From: Fibrobacterota bacterium
GTDB taxonomy: Bacteria > Fibrobacterota > Chitinivibrionia > Chitinivibrionales > Chitinispirillaceae
NCBI GenBank assembly: GCA_023436145.1
Contig: JAEZKP010000062.1
Coordinates: 1 to 32,917, forward strand
Reading direction: 5' to 3'
Length of the DNA: 32,917 bases
A program made the position numbers and the translations under genes. The notes beneath the pieces were generated by a model. That model did not search any database. It saw only the letters and a list, made by a program, of their open reading frames with translations, and was not told the DNA's origin. Below are positions 1 to 8,253 of the stretch, one piece after another (the first letter of the stretch is position 1; every line of letters starts with the position of its first letter).

Positions 1-148
1 TTGGGCATTGTAATTTGGGTTTTGTTCGGAATTTAAGATTTGTGATTTGGTGCTTTCTGGTCTGAAAATCCAAATCTCAAGCTGTTTTTTGCAGTAATCC
101 TTTGTTAAATTAACCGGACACTACTGAATGCAGGTAATTTATAAGCCA
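1..148. other. Non-coding edge with an imperfect inverted repeat
   Basis: No coding region is visible here. An 11-base arm at 40-50 (TTGTGATTTGG) pairs with 70-80 (CCAAATCTCAA), with one mismatch and a 19-base spacer. It lies downstream of the minus-strand kinase gene and could act in 3'-end formation, but no T-run follows it. It may also be the edge of a dispersed repeat lying outside the window. Confidence 0.3.
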
Positions 149-2062
149 TTAAGCATTATGCTTATTTGGAAGGCGGATTATAAATCTGGTTCCGGATCCT
201 ACACTTGAATCAAAATCTATAGTTCCCCCATGATTTTTAGTGATTATAAAAAATGATACAGAAAGTCCCAAACCAGTACCTACACCTACCTCCTTAGTGG
301 TGAAAAAAGGTTCAAAGATTCTCTTTCTGATCTCATCAGGAATGCCAGGACCATTATCCTCGATTTCGATTCTGACGAATGAGTTTTCGTTTTTGGTGCG
401 AGTGGTAATCTGTGGAACGAAATCATTACACTTTTTGTCAAAAAGAGCATGGGCGGCATTTTTAAGCAGATTAAGAATCACTTGCTGAATTTCAGTAACA
501 TTACAAAAAACAGCGGGTATCATGTCCTCGTACTCTTTAATTATTTTAATCTGACGGAAATCAAACTTCTTCTTCAACTCATACTCATTCTGAGCCAGCT
601 CGATAGTCTGATTGATAAGTTCATTTATATTAGCCGGGACCTTGGATTGATTACTCATTCTGCTGAATTGAAGCATGTTGGCAACAATTTCACTTGCCCG
701 TTTGGATGCAGAGAGTATTCCCTCCAGATAATGATCAATTTTGCGTTTATGAATGTAATTGTTAACTGAAACCAGATCCAGATTGAATTCATTTGCTATT
801 TCAATGTTCCGGGGCTGGTCAGTTGAAAGATGACGGACTACATTCTGGACCCCCTGACTGATTATACCCAGAGGATTATTTATCTCATGTGCCATACCCG
901 CGGCCAGACCACCCAGGGAGATCATCTTCTCATTCTGTATCATCATGCTTTCCATCCGGTTCTTCTCAGTCACATCATCTATAACAATAACAATTCCCTG
1001 GTTTTCATTCTGGGCAAGAGGGAACATTCCCACATTGAGGTAGATTTGCTGCGCTATTCCTTTTTTACTGTATACAACCGGGAATGACTGTGATTCCCGT
1101 TTCTCCATGCAACTTCGCAACTGAGCCTGCTTATCTTTGATCAAAAAAAGGACATCGTTTATCGGACAATGAATCAGGGAGTCGGGATTACCTCCCAGAA
1201 AGTTTACTGCTGCAACATTGACCTGCCTAATCAATCCATCAGGGTCGACTGCAATAATTACTGATGAAAGTGAATCGATGATATTTTTTAAATATATTCT
1301 TAGCTGCATTGTTTCCTGCTGGGATAATTTGCGGTCTGATATTTCATTTTTCAATGAAGTCACATACTTATTAAGCTGCTGAACCATTATATCAAAGCTA
1401 TTCTGAAGTTGACCAATTTCATTCTGATATGTCTGAGGTATTCTGATGGAATAGTCTGATTGATGAGTTATCTGTTCTGCCAGTCGTTTTAATTCCAGAA
1501 TCGGGCTGGAAATTATCAGTTGCAATTTAAGTGATATCAGATATGATATAGCCATTATCATGAAGAGTACCAAAAAATATACCCCTGCGGAAATAAAGAT
1601 TTTTTTATTAATGGCCTCAGTTGATACTTCCAGGATAAAGCTTCCAAAGAGCTGATTTTCCTGTTTTATAGGAATTGAAATATGTAAACAGTTTTCAGCA
1701 AAAAAGAGGTAATCCGAACCAATATAACTGGTTATGATTTCTTCTTTTCTTTCAACACTTGTGTTCTTGTAGGAGGCAAAAACAGATCCATTAGTATCTA
1801 TAACAGTTGCACTAAGTACCATGGGTATTGATTTAAACGAGAGTAGTAATTCAGTTGCCCCCAGTTCATCATTGAAAAGCAGTGGTGATTTGACGTTTTC
1901 AGCCATGAGGCTGGCAGTAAATTGCATGCTGTTTTTCAAGGCATTACGTGCATTTACAAAATCATAAATTATCGAGAATGCGAAAGCCAAAGTAGTTGAA
2001 AGGAGGGTCACCAGGAGAATAATAAAGATCAATTGGGTTTTAAGTGACAAATCAGTTTTCAT
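149..2062 (-). CDS. Membrane sensor histidine kinase with CHASE8-like sensor, HAMP and PAS domains
   Basis: Predicted 637-residue inner-membrane histidine kinase. I place the start at the ATG at 2062 because AGGAG lies just upstream and the first transmembrane helix (residues about 11-35) follows directly; an in-frame ATG at 2152 would add 30 residues inside the preceding gene. Residues about 36-152 form a periplasmic domain resembling CHASE8, the sensor of YfiN/DgcN, with LLFND near 61-65 and VIDTNG near 87-92. A second helix spans about 155-184, then HAMP (about 185-235) and PAS (about 255-365). The HisKA motif AHEINNP carries the likely phosphoacceptor His392. The ATPase domain shows NLLKNAAHAL (531-540), DNGPG (569-573) and GTGLGL (595-600). 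The start overlaps the yfiR-like stop by 11 bases, implying translational coupling. Kinase identity is certain; CHASE8 is a judgement by eye. Confidence 0.93.
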   Translation of the reverse strand: MKTDLSLKTQLIFIILLVTLLSTTLAFAFSIIYDFVNARNALKNSMQFTASLMAENVKSPLLFNDELGATELLLSFKSIPMVLSATVIDTNGSVFASYKNTSVERKEEIITSYIGSDYLFFAENCLHISIPIKQENQLFGSFILEVSTEAINKKIFISAGVYFLVLFMIMAISYLISLKLQLIISSPILELKRLAEQITHQSDYSIRIPQTYQNEIGQLQNSFDIMVQQLNKYVTSLKNEISDRKLSQQETMQLRIYLKNIIDSLSSVIIAVDPDGLIRQVNVAAVNFLGGNPDSLIHCPINDVLFLIKDKQAQLRSCMEKRESQSFPVVYSKKGIAQQIYLNVGMFPLAQNENQGIVIVIDDVTEKNRMESMMIQNEKMISLGGLAAGMAHEINNPLGIISQGVQNVVRHLSTDQPRNIEIANEFNLDLVSVNNYIHKRKIDHYLEGILSASKRASEIVANMLQFSRMSNQSKVPANINELINQTIELAQNEYELKKKFDFRQIKIIKEYEDMIPAVFCNVTEIQQVILNLLKNAAHALFDKKCNDFVPQITTRTKNENSFVRIEIEDNGPGIPDEIRKRIFEPFFTTKEVGVGTGLGLSVSFFIITKNHGGTIDFDSSVGSGTRFIIRLPNKHNA

Positions 2063-2648
2063 ATTTTTTCTCCTGATTACTGCTGATAACTTTTGACTTT
2101 TGCAGCAGATGATGACTGATTTTAAAACCCGCTTTTGAAGCTTCTGATTCATTAATATAACAGGTTATTCTGGATTTTTCGATGCCCAGTGACAACATGA
2201 CACCCTTTATGATCAGCTCAGGGGAATCACTCACAGTTAAAACCGGATTTTTACTGGTAATATTAATAATTTTATCTATACTTCCCTTTTTACTACTGGG
2301 AATTATGATCATGCTGCATTTTGAAATCTGATCGAACGAATCTATTTTCAAAAATCTGATTTCCTTGTTTTTCACCCGTTTTTTGAAAAAGACTTTTTCC
2401 AGACAAGGGAGCATCCTGTCATGTGCAAAAACCCCCACCACAAAAGTGTCCTCCAGTAAGTTTGTTCCGTCCTTTGAATCCGGCCAGTTAATAAAACGTA
2501 TCGCGGCTTCCAAAAACAAGGCTTTAAGGGTCAACTCTTCTATCTGTGCCTGAGCTGTAAAGCTATTATATAGTAAGATAAAAACCGCAATTTTCCATGC
2601 TTCTTTATAAAGCCGCAAAAAACCGGATTCATTATGGTAAATAGGCAT
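2052..2648 (-). CDS. Periplasmic YfiR-family (DUF4154) protein
   Basis: A 198-residue protein with an N-terminal hydrophobic segment (about residues 18-34, ending TAQAQ) that looks like a signal peptide. The mature part matches the YfiR/DUF4154 family: an aromatic F..F.NWP motif at about 45-56, a cysteine pair Cys82/Cys111 at spacing similar to a disulfide known in Pseudomonas YfiR, and LTVSD at 137-141. Cys163 is a third cysteine. In Pseudomonas, YfiR is a periplasmic repressor that binds the sensor region of the diguanylate cyclase YfiN. Here the next gene, overlapping by 11 bases, is a histidine kinase with a YfiN-like sensor, so I infer that this protein gates that kinase. It lies 14 bases after the REC-kinase gene. 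No YfiB-like OmpA lipoprotein is nearby; a TonB-type receptor opens the operon instead. Confidence 0.85.
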   Translation of the reverse strand: MPIYHNESGFLRLYKEAWKIAVFILLYNSFTAQAQIEELTLKALFLEAAIRFINWPDSKDGTNLLEDTFVVGVFAHDRMLPCLEKVFFKKRVKNKEIRFLKIDSFDQISKCSMIIIPSSKKGSIDKIINITSKNPVLTVSDSPELIIKGVMLSLGIEKSRITCYINESEASKAGFKISHHLLQKSKVISSNQEKKYEN

Positions 2649-2662
2649 TAAAGGTCCTCAGT

Positions 2663-4240
2663 CTATCGGCTCTGAGTTTTTTCAAATAATAAGTCTCCAT
2701 GAAGCGGAAACAATACCTGAAAAGTTGTCCCAGCTCCTGGAGTACTCTGTACATTAATTTTGCCATGCAGGTTCTTGACACAATAAAGAACACTGGTCAG
2801 GCCGAGGCCTGTTCCCTCTTCCTTTTTCTTAGTAGTAAAGAGTGGATCAAATATTTTAGCCAGGGTTTCCTGGTCCATTCCAACACCTGTATCTCTGACT
2901 TCGATACAAATCTCTTCAGTTTGCATATCATTTTCTGAACTGGTCACGTTTTTCGTTGTAAAGCAGAGTGTTCCACCTCCAGGCATTGCGTCACGAGCGT
3001 TTATGCCCAGATTAAGAAATGCATTCTGCAGTTGAGTTTCATCTCCCGTAATGTGGTACCGTTCAGCCTGCAACTGGAGTAATATATTTATTTTCCGGCA
3101 ATTAGGAAGAAGCATCGACTCAGTATCGCTAAGCACTTTATGAAGATCAACTTCCCGCAGTTCATCTTTTCCTTTTCTTACAAAAGTAGTGATTCTTCTG
3201 GCAATATTCTGACCCATGGCAATAATGTCATTGATTTTTTTCAGATATTCCTCTTCCGCGCTGCCCTGCCGCATCTTTGATCGCAACAGGACGGTGTAAC
3301 CGGTAAGCGCAGAGAGGACATTGTTAAAATCATGGGCAACACCACTGGCCAAAAGACCCAGCAGTTCCATTTTCTGTGCAGCAACAATCTGTTTTTCAAA
3401 CTCCCTGCGCTCCTGCTCAGCTTTCTTTCTTTCTGTCATATTTCTTGTTACTGCCAATATTTGCGGAGTTTTATCCATAGTAATCAGGGAAGCACTGACT
3501 TCCACCGGGATGACAGTTGAATTGCATGATTTCAGGTCAGTCTCGAATAAAACATGTTTGCCATCATTCAAATCAGTCAAATGTTTCTCAATTATATCTT
3601 TTTCTGTTCCGGCAAAAAGATCATGAATGGACATTTTTAAAATCTGTTCCCGCTCACCACCTGAATACTCAATCGCCTTTTGATTTATATCTATAATGTT
3701 TCCGCTTGGATCAAGAATAAAGATGGCATCAGCGGCAAGATTAAAAAGGGTCTTGAATTTCAGTGTACTTTTAATAAGATCCTGAGTACGAAGTTCCACT
3801 TCCTCTTCCAGATGTTCGCGGTAGCGTCTGTTTTCCTCCAGAAGACATTTTCTTTCCAGAACTCTCTTTACAGACAATTCAAGAATGGTATAATCATGAA
3901 TCGGTTTTAGAATATAATCCCATGCACCAAACTTCAGGGTTTGAACTACATCATTTAATGATCCTGTTCCGGAAATTACAATGACCGGCATTTCTGGAAA
4001 GTCTCTTTGCAGAGTAGCCAGTACATCCAGGCCGTTCATCTCCGGCATCCGTAAATCTGTCAGCACCAGATCCGGCATTTCAGAACGTATTAGTTCCATT
4101 CCCTTTCTGCCGTTATCTGCCTGCATTGTCACAAATCCTATATCTTCGAGATAATCACATACATACTCCCTAAGCAGATCTTCATCTTCTATAGCCAGTA
4201 TCCGGATTTTACTTCTTTGTTCAGGTGTATCAAAAGACAT
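2663..4240 (-). CDS. Response regulator-PAS-histidine kinase (soluble hybrid)
   Basis: A 525-residue cytoplasmic protein with no membrane segment. An N-terminal receiver domain (about 12-130) has the acidic pocket EDED (18-21), phosphoacceptor Asp62 in LTDLRMPEMNG and the conserved Lys112 in LKP. A charged coiled-coil linker follows (about 130-160), then PAS (about 162-270) and a HisKA-type motif VAHDFNN with His303. The ATPase domain shows N-box residues around 410-414, DTGVGM (450-455) and GTGLG (476-480). GGAG precedes the ATG. Having the receiver at the N-terminus means the protein could be both target and source of phosphate; the membrane kinase encoded two genes downstream is the obvious donor. 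No DNA-binding domain is present, so its output partner lies elsewhere. Spacing is 29 bases from the receptor gene and 14 bases to the yfiR-like gene. Confidence 0.92.
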   Translation of the reverse strand: MSFDTPEQRSKIRILAIEDEDLLREYVCDYLEDIGFVTMQADNGRKGMELIRSEMPDLVLTDLRMPEMNGLDVLATLQRDFPEMPVIVISGTGSLNDVVQTLKFGAWDYILKPIHDYTILELSVKRVLERKCLLEENRRYREHLEEEVELRTQDLIKSTLKFKTLFNLAADAIFILDPSGNIIDINQKAIEYSGGEREQILKMSIHDLFAGTEKDIIEKHLTDLNDGKHVLFETDLKSCNSTVIPVEVSASLITMDKTPQILAVTRNMTERKKAEQERREFEKQIVAAQKMELLGLLASGVAHDFNNVLSALTGYTVLLRSKMRQGSAEEEYLKKINDIIAMGQNIARRITTFVRKGKDELREVDLHKVLSDTESMLLPNCRKINILLQLQAERYHITGDETQLQNAFLNLGINARDAMPGGGTLCFTTKNVTSSENDMQTEEICIEVRDTGVGMDQETLAKIFDPLFTTKKKEEGTGLGLTSVLYCVKNLHGKINVQSTPGAGTTFQVLFPLHGDLLFEKTQSR

Positions 4241-4269
4241 AACAGCTCCGATTTATCTGTAATTCCACG

Positions 4270-6900
4270 CTAAAAATACTTAGTCAATTTCAGCTCGAAA
4301 GTCCTCTGGTCTGTCGAGTAAAGCTCTTTCTGTTCAGGAACAGACATGTGCTGCCATCGCAGCGAGTTAATCACATATTTATTGTCCCCGAATTCAAAAG
4401 ATTTATCCATGCCCAGAATATCATAGGCAAAAAAAGACAGTTCAAAATCATACGGAATATAGAAGTGTACACTCGCATTAAGCTTTTTTGAAACAGATTT
4501 TTTCAGGTATTGTTTCAGTCCCAGATCTTTCCTGCTATCGTTTATATTCCAGTAATTAAACCCTGTATCCTTATCATATAGTATATCTCTGCCCTGAAGC
4601 CCCCAGAAGAGACGTAAATTTGAATGAACAGACAGCCAGCTTACAGGCATCACAGTCAGATATAATTTGGTGATGTTTGTTGCCATATTCAGAAAATGCT
4701 TTCCATCAGCAGTTATGGCATCTTTGACTATATTAATAGGAATAGTATCAAAAAGAGTATCAGATGTGACAGGATGATATTTTACTCTTCCTACTTCAGA
4801 ATCAAAAGTACTGTCGAAAGAGACAACTCTATGCCGGACAAAGAATTCCTGCTGATCGTCAACATTGGTATAAACAGGTCGCTGAAATGAATGGCTTGCA
4901 CCTGCTTTAATATATCTGGATTCAAATTTTACATCCATTTCAGCATTAAAGTAGCTGTAATTGCCCACATTGATGACCCGGTAAAATTTCTGAGACCACA
5001 CAAAAAGATCGGAAACATTACCATAGGCTAAAGAGGGCATTATGGAGAGGTTTTCTTTGAATTTATGATAAGACGAAAGCTCAACTGACCGGGTTTTTTC
5101 AGGTTTCAGGTTGTGAAGCTCATCCAGAGTCGGGATAAGAACATATTCACTGTGTTCATCAGGTACATTGTATGGTTTGACATATGACAACCCTGTCTCA
5201 ATGAGACGACCGTTATCATAATGGTTCTTGTTGTACTCATAATTATCAGCGCTGCCGTTATTTGAGGAGGTCTGATACATAAGCTTAATGGAATGCAGTT
5301 GATTTGGACGGAAAACCAGAGCAACTTTAGGATTGGCCATAAAAGCCCGGGTATGAAAGTCAAGCCTCCCTCCCAGGTGTGCACCTATCTTGTCAGTAAA
5401 ATCATAAAATCCCTCCGAGAACAGTGAGAATGTATTATAATTAACATTAGACACGACGGGATGATTTTTCCTTTCCTCATATACATTTTTCCCACTAAGA
5501 TCATCACCAATAATATCCAGTCTATATTCCAGTCCTGAAGCCAGCTGAAGGCGGGGAATTGACTTGAGATGATAAGTGGTATTAAATGTTAATCGTTTTT
5601 CTCCAAAAGTCTCTTCCACAAAATCCGGGTTCTGAGCTGGATGCAGCATATCCCAGTATTTTACAACCTGAGTATCTTGGGCATACTGGTGATATTCTGA
5701 CTCATACTGGTATCGTTCCCTTTTTTCAGAACCAACTCTGGTAGTATTGCCATCGAAACCAAGCCTGGCAGTTATTTCGTTGTTACCAACAGGCAAAGTA
5801 TAACCTGCTTCCACCATAAAATTATCATTAAGATACTGATGTAAATTATCTCCGTAAGATTCACATCCCTGAGACCAGAAAGGATCATTAAACTCTACAA
5901 CTTTTCCATCGATAATTCTGCTGCTATTAATTGAATCTGTTGGGGACCCATCCTTTAATTCCGGCCAGGGATCTATTATGAAAAGACCTCCAGCATTCTC
6001 TTTCTGCCGGGTAGCTCTGGCATAGATATTGAAATTTCCGATTTCCCATGAAGCAGAAATTCTCCAGTTTCCATCTGTAGATCCAAAATTACCATCTGAA
6101 GGGAAACCGTCCTTATCCATTACTTGAGGATCTAGCCAGAAAGGATAAGGCCATTGACCTCTTCCATATATTCTGGATTGATGAGTGTCAAAACCATCGG
6201 ACTTTCTATATCCCAGGGAAAAGGAGAGCTTGCTTTTATCTATAGTCCGGTAAATGGAGGTCTGGTAAGATTGAGAGTTGTTTTCTCCCCTGGCAACACT
6301 TATCTCTGTAAGGTCCTGTTCTGTTTTTCTGGTGATCACATTCACAATTCCTGCAATAGCTCCAGAACCATATACTAATCCTGCAGGCCCTCTTAGTACC
6401 TCCACCCTTTCTATATCATCCAGCAATCCTAATACAGTTTCACCCTGAAAGCCATCTCTCGCTTGAGTGTTAAGCTTGTGACCGTTCACCAGGTAAATGA
6501 TTTTTGTATTTCGATCATTTGCAACACCCCGTAAACCCCAGAGAGTTCCATTCCATTTATTAAACATATATTGAAATCCGGGGACATAAATTTCCAGAAG
6601 TTCAGAGATATTTCTGGCACCGGATATTTTAATCATATCTTTACTTATTACAGTAATACTGGCAGGTGTTTTTTCCAGATTGAGATCTAAAAAGGAACCG
6701 GAGCTGATTGTAAGCTCAAGAAGATAATCCAGATAAGCGATATCCTGTGATGCCCGCTCTGAAGTTTCCTCATTATCTGCTGAAGAAGCGGCATGCCAAA
6801 AAAAAAGTAATAAAGAAATCAGGTATGAACTTCTGAGTAAATTCTTACGCACACTGCAAAAATCACCCTCTTTTTTCTTAGCGCTTACTGGTATTTTCAT
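4270..6900 (-). CDS. TonB-dependent receptor-like outer-membrane protein
   Basis: An 876-residue protein. It has a basic N-terminus and a hydrophobic segment at about 22-41 (signal peptide ending near AASSA). A plug domain spans about 77-192, with PASITVISKDMI, the LRGVANDR region and the hallmark VEVLRGPAGLVYGSGAIAG (167-185). A long beta-barrel follows, rich in alternating aromatic strands, and ends in the terminal Phe typical of BamA-assembled outer-membrane proteins. No N-terminal carboxypeptidase-like or secretin/TonB-short signalling domain is visible, so it is not a classical FecA-type transducer. It is the first gene of a four-gene operon with two kinases and a YfiR-like protein, so I infer a role in ligand binding or uptake that informs this signalling set. 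The substrate cannot be told from sequence. Plug and barrel identity is secure. Confidence 0.93.
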   Translation of the reverse strand: MKIPVSAKKKEGDFCSVRKNLLRSSYLISLLLFFWHAASSADNEETSERASQDIAYLDYLLELTISSGSFLDLNLEKTPASITVISKDMIKISGARNISELLEIYVPGFQYMFNKWNGTLWGLRGVANDRNTKIIYLVNGHKLNTQARDGFQGETVLGLLDDIERVEVLRGPAGLVYGSGAIAGIVNVITRKTEQDLTEISVARGENNSQSYQTSIYRTIDKSKLSFSLGYRKSDGFDTHQSRIYGRGQWPYPFWLDPQVMDKDGFPSDGNFGSTDGNWRISASWEIGNFNIYARATRQKENAGGLFIIDPWPELKDGSPTDSINSSRIIDGKVVEFNDPFWSQGCESYGDNLHQYLNDNFMVEAGYTLPVGNNEITARLGFDGNTTRVGSEKRERYQYESEYHQYAQDTQVVKYWDMLHPAQNPDFVEETFGEKRLTFNTTYHLKSIPRLQLASGLEYRLDIIGDDLSGKNVYEERKNHPVVSNVNYNTFSLFSEGFYDFTDKIGAHLGGRLDFHTRAFMANPKVALVFRPNQLHSIKLMYQTSSNNGSADNYEYNKNHYDNGRLIETGLSYVKPYNVPDEHSEYVLIPTLDELHNLKPEKTRSVELSSYHKFKENLSIMPSLAYGNVSDLFVWSQKFYRVINVGNYSYFNAEMDVKFESRYIKAGASHSFQRPVYTNVDDQQEFFVRHRVVSFDSTFDSEVGRVKYHPVTSDTLFDTIPINIVKDAITADGKHFLNMATNITKLYLTVMPVSWLSVHSNLRLFWGLQGRDILYDKDTGFNYWNINDSRKDLGLKQYLKKSVSKKLNASVHFYIPYDFELSFFAYDILGMDKSFEFGDNKYVINSLRWQHMSVPEQKELYSTDQRTFELKLTKYF

Positions 6901-6953
6901 GATAAAACCTGTTAAGGAAAAATTGAATAATTAAAGGCAGAGCTTTTTGAAAA

Positions 6954-6982
6954 ACTGTAGCTTGGAAGTCTTATTTTATCAA
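6954..6982 (-). promoter_or_regulatory. Candidate sigma70-type promoter for the receptor/kinase operon
   Basis: On the minus strand TTGATA (6977-6982) and TACAGT (6954-6959) are separated by exactly 17 bases, about 54 bases upstream of the receptor start codon. The -10 box matches the consensus at 4 of 6 positions. This is pattern matching only, and promoter consensus in this phylum may differ. Confidence 0.35.
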
Positions 6983-7002
6983 TGGTACACTAAAAATGCA
7001 AG

Positions 7003-7580
7003 GGGGACGGACTTTCTTATTCTTCTTTCCCTGTCCTTAGCCCAGGGACGAACTCTCTTTTCTCCATAAGCACCCGACAGGCATTTTTTCCAAAACTGGT
7101 ACAGATTTTTCCATCCTTTTATTCAACCGTAAAATTCACTTCTATTTAGGGAGATACACACGTCTCGTATAGCCGAGTATAGAATCCCCTGGTTCACCTT
7201 TCTATTATCAGGCGCATTCGGTTGAGGAGAAAGAAGAATACCGGGGCTTTGGTACGTGCAGTTTTCTGCTACCAGTTGCATGTACAGGAGTATATCCCAC
7301 TTTTGGTTATTGCGAGATTTCTGGGGACTAAAATGTCCCCCATTGCGGTTTTAGTTCAGAAGGGGGGCAGAACTGCCACTGTGTGAATGTTTTAGTCCTA
7401 ATAAAAAACAGATCCAGGATTTTGCTCTACCTACTTATTGAGCGCGCAACTAAACTACCTGAACATTTATTACATTCCACCATTATAAATACCTACATTA
7501 AAATACCATGGATTAGTCTATACAGTAGTTTTGATTCTTAAGCAATTAAAAACAAAAAATGAAAAAAGAAGTCCGTCCCC
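7003..7580. repeat. Non-coding segment bounded by 12-bp inverted repeats (MITE or REP-like)
   Basis: GGGGACGGACTT at 7003-7014 is repeated in exact inverted orientation at 7569-7580, so the two copies bound 578 bases. No convincing gene lies between them. The interior holds a perfect hairpin GGGGAC-TAAAAT-GTCCCC at 7323-7340 and a GTCC/GGAC pair around 7034-7049, so GGGAC-type sequence recurs. The right copy abuts the stop codon of the next gene. GGGAC-rich palindromes are associated with REP/RAYT-type elements in various bacteria, so I infer a non-autonomous or decayed mobile element. No transposase fragment was recognised and no target-site duplication was established. The whole gap 6901-7580 contains no other recognisable feature except the operon promoter. 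Confidence 0.45.
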
Positions 7581-8015
7581 TCAGATTTGCTCCACACGGA
7601 ATTGCCCCTCCTCCACCCTCACTCTGAAAAGCTCATCAAAGCCCTCTGCAATCTCTGGAATTACCAGCCTTTTTAAGGTTGCCCTGATCCCTTTCTCAGG
7701 AATTCTCTCTTTGCCATTGCGATTATTGTTTCTCTTCAGGGCTAGATCCAGAGAGATATCAAAAAAATAACCTGTCACCCGGTATCTATGCTCCTTTGCC
7801 ATGCTGATGTAGCGTTGCCGGCTTAAAGGTGTAGCATTAGTGTTGTCTACCACAAAGCGCATCAAGGAGTTAAAACAGGTTTGAAGAAAAAGCTTCTCTC
7901 TGTGTCTGGTTCTTAGAAGATCAAGGCTTATCCGCACATGAGTATTAAAAAACCGCTCCTTGTAAAAGGAGGATTTTCCGGAAGCCTGAATTCCGATGAA
8001 TATTACTGTTTGCAT
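7581..8015 (-). CDS. Small P-loop kinase (AAA_33, polynucleotide-kinase or zeta-like)
   Basis: A 144-residue single-domain protein with a Walker A motif GIQASGKSS at residues 8-16, an acidic strand VVDNTNAT near 55-62 and an arginine-bearing lid-like helix (LKRNNNRNGKER, about 92-103). This layout matches the kinase half of T4 polynucleotide kinase and related small AAA_33 or zeta-type ATPases, which phosphorylate nucleic-acid ends or small molecules. The true substrate cannot be inferred. It has no partner gene next to it and no antitoxin-like ORF, so a toxin role is not supported. The ribosome binding site is weak (GAGATAG). Its stop codon abuts a GGGGACGGACTT repeat copy, so its 3' end may have been shaped by element insertion. 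Confidence 0.75.
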   Translation of the reverse strand: MQTVIFIGIQASGKSSFYKERFFNTHVRISLDLLRTRHREKLFLQTCFNSLMRFVVDNTNATPLSRQRYISMAKEHRYRVTGYFFDISLDLALKRNNNRNGKERIPEKGIRATLKRLVIPEIAEGFDELFRVRVEEGQFRVEQI

Positions 8016-8055
8016 CTTCTATCTCAGCTAAAAACCAGATGCGCAATCTTCAGGT

Positions 8056-8061
8056 TTGACT
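8056..8061 (+). promoter_or_regulatory. Possible -35 element ahead of the bTHX gene
   Basis: TTGACT lies about 97 bases upstream of the bTHX start in an AT-rich stretch. TATAAA follows after only 13 bases and AAAAAT after 17, so no ideal -10 box is seen. The assignment is weak. Confidence 0.2.
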
Positions 8062-8157
8062 AAATATCATGTTTTATAAAAAATTGCGTAACTATCCTGC
8101 TCAAATCTATTTTATCAGTTTCTCATAAATTAATAACATAATAAACCGGAGGAAATA

Positions 8158-8253
8158 ATGGGTAAAGGTGATCGTCGTACAAAAAAAGGTAAAATTTTCA
8201 AGGGTTCATTTGGAGTTAAACGGCCCCGCAAAGATAAAGACGCAAAGAAATAA
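8158..8253 (+). CDS. 30S ribosomal protein bTHX
   Basis: A 31-codon gene. The product begins MGKGDRRTKKGKIFKGS and continues with VKRPRKDKD, which is the conserved signature of bacterial ribosomal protein bTHX (Thx), a small basic peptide known from Thermus 30S subunits and common in Bacteroidota and relatives. More than a third of its residues are Lys or Arg. A strong ribosome binding site GGAGG (8148-8152) sits five bases before the ATG. It is monocistronic: the upstream gene is divergent and the downstream region is a pseudogene. An antisense reading frame covers this locus but shows no family features. A gene this short is easily missed by automatic callers. Confidence 0.95.
   Translation: MGKGDRRTKKGKIFKGSFGVKRPRKDKDAKK

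Noticed and set aside
7021..7560. Transposase remnant inside the inverted-repeat segment
   Set aside because: Translation by eye of parts of both strands gave no transposase motif (no YHV, HxH or DDE-like pattern) and frequent stops.
7581..8015. Zeta-type toxin of a toxin-antitoxin pair
   Set aside because: The P-loop kinase fold fits, but there is no adjacent antitoxin-like ORF; the upstream neighbour is the divergent ribosomal protein gene.
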